Assembly: GCF_001746415.1 (NCBI RefSeq)
Contig: NZ_MEHJ01000001.1
Location: 3,121,001-3,185,000, forward strand
Origin: Streptomyces agglomeratus
Lineage (GTDB): Bacteria; Actinomycetota; Actinomycetes; Streptomycetales; Streptomycetaceae
Length of the DNA: 64,000 bases
Direction: 5' to 3'
Shown: piece after piece, positions 61,861-64,000 of the stretch
How the letters are laid out: each line of letters begins with the position of its first letter
Numbering within the stretch: the first letter of the stretch is position 1
Position numbers and translations under genes: made by a program
The notes under the pieces: model-generated
Told to the model about the DNA's origin: nothing
Seen by the model: the letters and a program-made list of their open reading frames with translations, nothing else
Databases searched by the model: none

Positions 61861-63315
61861 TCAGCTGCCTCCGAGCCGGAACAGGGAAGCGGCGGTGCGC
61901 GTGAGGATGCACACGTCCTGCCAGAGCGACCAGGTCTCGATGTAGTGGTTGTCGAAGCGGGCCCGGTCCTCGATCGAGGTGTCGCCGCGCAGTCCGTTGA
62001 CCTGGGCCAGGCCGGTGATGCCCACGGGCATCCGGTGGCGGGCCTGGTAGCCGGGGTAGGTGTGGCTGAACTTCGTGACGAAGTACGGGCGTTCCGGGCG
62101 GGGGCCCACCAGGCTCATGTCGCCGCGCAGGACGTTCCAGAGCTGCGGGAGTTCGTCGAGTGACGTGCGGCGGAGGATGTTGCCCGTCGCGCTCATGCGG
62201 CGGTCCATGGCCACGCTCCAGCGGGTGGCCGACTCGTGTTCGTCGGCCGGGCGGAGCGTACGGAACTTCAGGAGCGTGAACGGGCGCCCGTCGCGGCCGA
62301 CGCGCTCCTGACGGAAGATCACGCCGGGGCCGTCGGAGAGACGTACGGCCAGGGCGCACACGGCCATGACCGGTGCGGCCACGAGGAGGGCCACGGCGGC
62401 GACGAGGGCGTCCATCGCCCGTTTGGCCGCGCGGGACAGTGGTCTGCCGGGGGTTGTGGGCAGGGGGCGTACGGCGAATCCCCAGAGGTGGTCCGGGTCC
62501 CGGGCTTCCTGCGGGGTGCCGGCGGGGGTGCGGCCGTCCACCTGCCACAGGCGGCAGTCGTGCTGGGAGAGCAGAGCGACGAGTTCGGCCGTGCCGGGGG
62601 TCTGTTCGGACGGGTGGGTGAAGACGGCGTGGCGTACGGAGTTCTGGATGACCGCCCGGCTCACGTCCTCGCGGGTCGCCAGTACCGGCAGCTTGTCCTG
62701 GCCGTCCGTGGGTGAGGTGTGGGTCTCGTCGACCCTGCCGACCGGGCGCAGTCCGTACTCCGCTCTGGCTTGCAGCGCCGCCGTCACCTGGTGGGCGACC
62801 GGGCCGCGGCCCACGATCAGGGCCGACTGCGGGCGGCGGACGGCCGTGCGGCGGCGGGTCCGGTAGACGAGGGCGCGGCCGGTGCAGCCGAGGAGTGTCT
62901 GCGCGGCGACGGCGAGCGCCAGGACACTCCAGGTCACGGCGTGGCGCGGGGCGTACGCCGCGAGGGCCTCGGCCGTGGCGTACCACTGGACCAGGGCGAG
63001 GAGGAGGAGCGTGGGGAGCTCCGAGAGCGCGGAGGGGGACAGGCGCGGGCGGTAGAGGCCGTGGTGGGTGTGCAGCGCGAGCGTGAGTGCCAGGAGGGGG
63101 GCGAGGACCGTGGCCGGCCACGGCATCAGGGCCAGCGGGAGGGCCACCGCGAGTGTGTCGGCGGCGAGGAGTCCCGCGACGGGGCCGCGCCGGCGGATGC
63201 TCCGTGGGGCGAGGGGGACGGGGCGGCGGCCGGTGGCGCTGCGGGGTGGGTGAACCGTGAGCGGTACGGCCGTGGCCTGGGCGGTGTGGGGCGCGAATGC
63301 ACTCTCCGTTGTCAT
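61861..63315 (-). CDS. exopolysaccharide polyprenyl glycosylphosphotransferase
   Basis: Initiating glycosyl-1-phosphate transferase of 484 residues (WbaP/CpsE type). It has an N-terminal region with four membrane segments, a CoA-binding-like middle (ALIVGRGPVAHQVTAALQ), one further helix (MDALVAAVALLVAAPVMAVCALAV) and the catalytic domain: FRQERVGRDGRPFTLLKFRTL, LRRTSLDELPQLWNVLRGDMSLVGPRPERP and GITGLAQVNGLRG. It links the first sugar phosphate to undecaprenyl phosphate. Overlaps the neighbouring glycosyltransferase by 4 bp. Confidence 0.93.
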   Translation of the reverse strand: MTTESAFAPHTAQATAVPLTVHPPRSATGRRPVPLAPRSIRRRGPVAGLLAADTLAVALPLALMPWPATVLAPLLALTLALHTHHGLYRPRLSPSALSELPTLLLLALVQWYATAEALAAYAPRHAVTWSVLALAVAAQTLLGCTGRALVYRTRRRTAVRRPQSALIVGRGPVAHQVTAALQARAEYGLRPVGRVDETHTSPTDGQDKLPVLATREDVSRAVIQNSVRHAVFTHPSEQTPGTAELVALLSQHDCRLWQVDGRTPAGTPQEARDPDHLWGFAVRPLPTTPGRPLSRAAKRAMDALVAAVALLVAAPVMAVCALAVRLSDGPGVIFRQERVGRDGRPFTLLKFRTLRPADEHESATRWSVAMDRRMSATGNILRRTSLDELPQLWNVLRGDMSLVGPRPERPYFVTKFSHTYPGYQARHRMPVGITGLAQVNGLRGDTSIEDRARFDNHYIETWSLWQDVCILTRTAASLFRLGGS

Positions 63316-64000
63316 CGCTCGGTGCGCTTCCTCGTCAGGGGTCGGTGCGTGCTGAGAAGTTCCCGATAGAGACCGGAGACGGCCGCGGCGGTCTTCCGTA
63401 CGTCGCGGGCCGCCCTGGTGTGGGTCTGGGCCGCGCGGCCGAGCAAGTCGCGCAGTGCGGGGTCGCCCAGCAGCGTCGTGAGCGCCGCGCCGAGCGCCGC
63501 CGGGTCCTCCGGCGGGACGAGGCAGTGCGCTTCCTGGCCCGGTGGCAGGCTTTCTGCGGCGCCGCTGACGTCGGTCAGCACCACGGGTCTACCGGAGGCC
63601 ATGGCCTCCAGGGGGGCGAGGGCCATCCCCTCCCAGCGGGAGGGCAGTACGACGACGTCGGCCGCGTGGAGCCACGGGCGGACGTCCCGGCCGGCGCCCG
63701 CGAACAGCACGCCCCGAGGGGCCTGGGCCGTCAGCCGGTCGCGGTCCGGGCCGTCGCCCACCAGGACCAGCCGGGCGCCGGGCACGGCCACCCGGGGCCA
63801 GGCCCGCAGCAGTACGTCCTGGCCCTTCTGGCGGCACAGGCGGCCCACGCAGACCGCCAGAGGGGTGCCGGCGGGCAGCCCGGAGAGCAGGGGGAGGGCG
63901 GCGCGGGCGGCGGCGCGGCTCTCGCCCCCGCCGGGTCGGAAGTGGCGCAGGTCGACACCGTTGCGGATCACCGACCAGCGGGCGGCGATGCCGGCCGCCT
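63312..64000 (-). CDS. glycosyltransferase family 4 (partial, N-terminus outside window)
   Basis: C-terminal part, at least 229 residues, of a GT-B-fold glycosyltransferase. The NGVDLRHFRP segment, AVCVGRLCRQKGQDVLLRAW, LVLVGDGPDRDRL and the nucleotide-sugar motif VVLPSRWEGMALAPLEAMASGRPVVLTDVSG are intact. The reading frame stays open across 64000, so the true start lies upstream of the window. It belongs to the exopolysaccharide operon, its end overlapping the glycosylphosphotransferase start by 4 bp. Sugar specificity unknown. Confidence 0.9.
   Translation of the reverse strand, partial: AAGIAARWSVIRNGVDLRHFRPGGGESRAAARAALPLLSGLPAGTPLAVCVGRLCRQKGQDVLLRAWPRVAVPGARLVLVGDGPDRDRLTAQAPRGVLFAGAGRDVRPWLHAADVVVLPSRWEGMALAPLEAMASGRPVVLTDVSGAAESLPPGQEAHCLVPPEDPAALGAALTTLLGDPALRDLLGRAAQTHTRAARDVRKTAAAVSGLYRELLSTHRPLTRKRTER

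Overview
The window is chromosomal DNA from a Streptomyces or very close relative. It has very high G+C, GTG starts, dense GC-rich hairpins as terminators, a bldA-type TTA leucine codon in one gene, and streptomycete marker genes (chaplin, tyrosinase plus caddy protein, AfsQ1/AfsQ2/SigQ, LAXTG cell-wall protein). Gene content and order match, from memory, the S. coelicolor core region from about hutH (SCO4932) down to the polysaccharide genes near SCO4880. I see no tRNA, rRNA, CRISPR array, insertion sequence or prophage.

Layout. 0-5 kb: GNAT enzyme, FtsX/MacB-type ABC exporter, L,D-transpeptidase lipoprotein, small LAXTG surface protein. 5-10.5 kb: hutH with a leaderless-type promoter, a GAF-GGDEF diguanylate cyclase, an enoyl-CoA hydratase and a class III adenylate cyclase (cya), so c-di-GMP and cAMP synthases lie about 0.9 kb apart. 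10.5-22.5 kb: acyl-CoA carboxylase block (birA, pccB, epsilon subunit, then the biotinylated alpha subunit about 6.6 kb further on), interrupted by an SGNH esterase, TetR, small membrane protein, maf, MocR, LysE and a B3/B4 protein. The SGNH gene and maf each carry a one-base frameshift. 22.5-34 kb: DeoR-type regulator, LpdA-like flavoprotein, gamma-glutamylcyclotransferase and a nucleoside/deoxyribose catabolic set (purine nucleoside phosphorylase, phosphopentomutase-type sugar mutase, deoC, aldehyde dehydrogenase and a non-catalytic aldehyde dehydrogenase-like partner). 34-41.5 kb: P-loop kinase, DUF1062 protein, the sigQ / afsQ1-afsQ2-lipoprotein signalling locus, VanZ-like and PspC proteins. 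42-49 kb: adenosine deaminase, alpha/beta hydrolase, Ca2+/H+ antiporter, LysR-MFS pair, ECF sigma factor with SnoaL-like tail. 49-54.7 kb: chaplin, tyrosinase operon, secreted protein, cytochrome P450, GH26-like glycosidase. 54.7-64 kb: a tightly coupled leftward exopolysaccharide operon (FemAB/CelD-like acetyltransferase, Wzz-like protein, two glycosyltransferases, polysaccharide deacetylase, MurJ/Wzx-like flippase, O-antigen ligase/polymerase, polyprenyl glycosylphosphotransferase); the last gene runs off the window.

Most interesting signal. A perfect 12-bp palindrome, CTACGCGCGTAG, occurs three times, each just upstream of a nucleoside-catabolism gene (purine nucleoside phosphorylase, deoC, add). 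This suggests a small dispersed regulon with an unidentified repressor; the DeoR-type regulator at 22.5-23.4 kb is one candidate. The DeoC product acetaldehyde would be handled by the aldehyde dehydrogenase encoded directly downstream. A second structural signal is a dispersed repeat, tandem between genes at 29.9-30.1 kb and as a single inverted copy inside the flippase gene at 60.4 kb.
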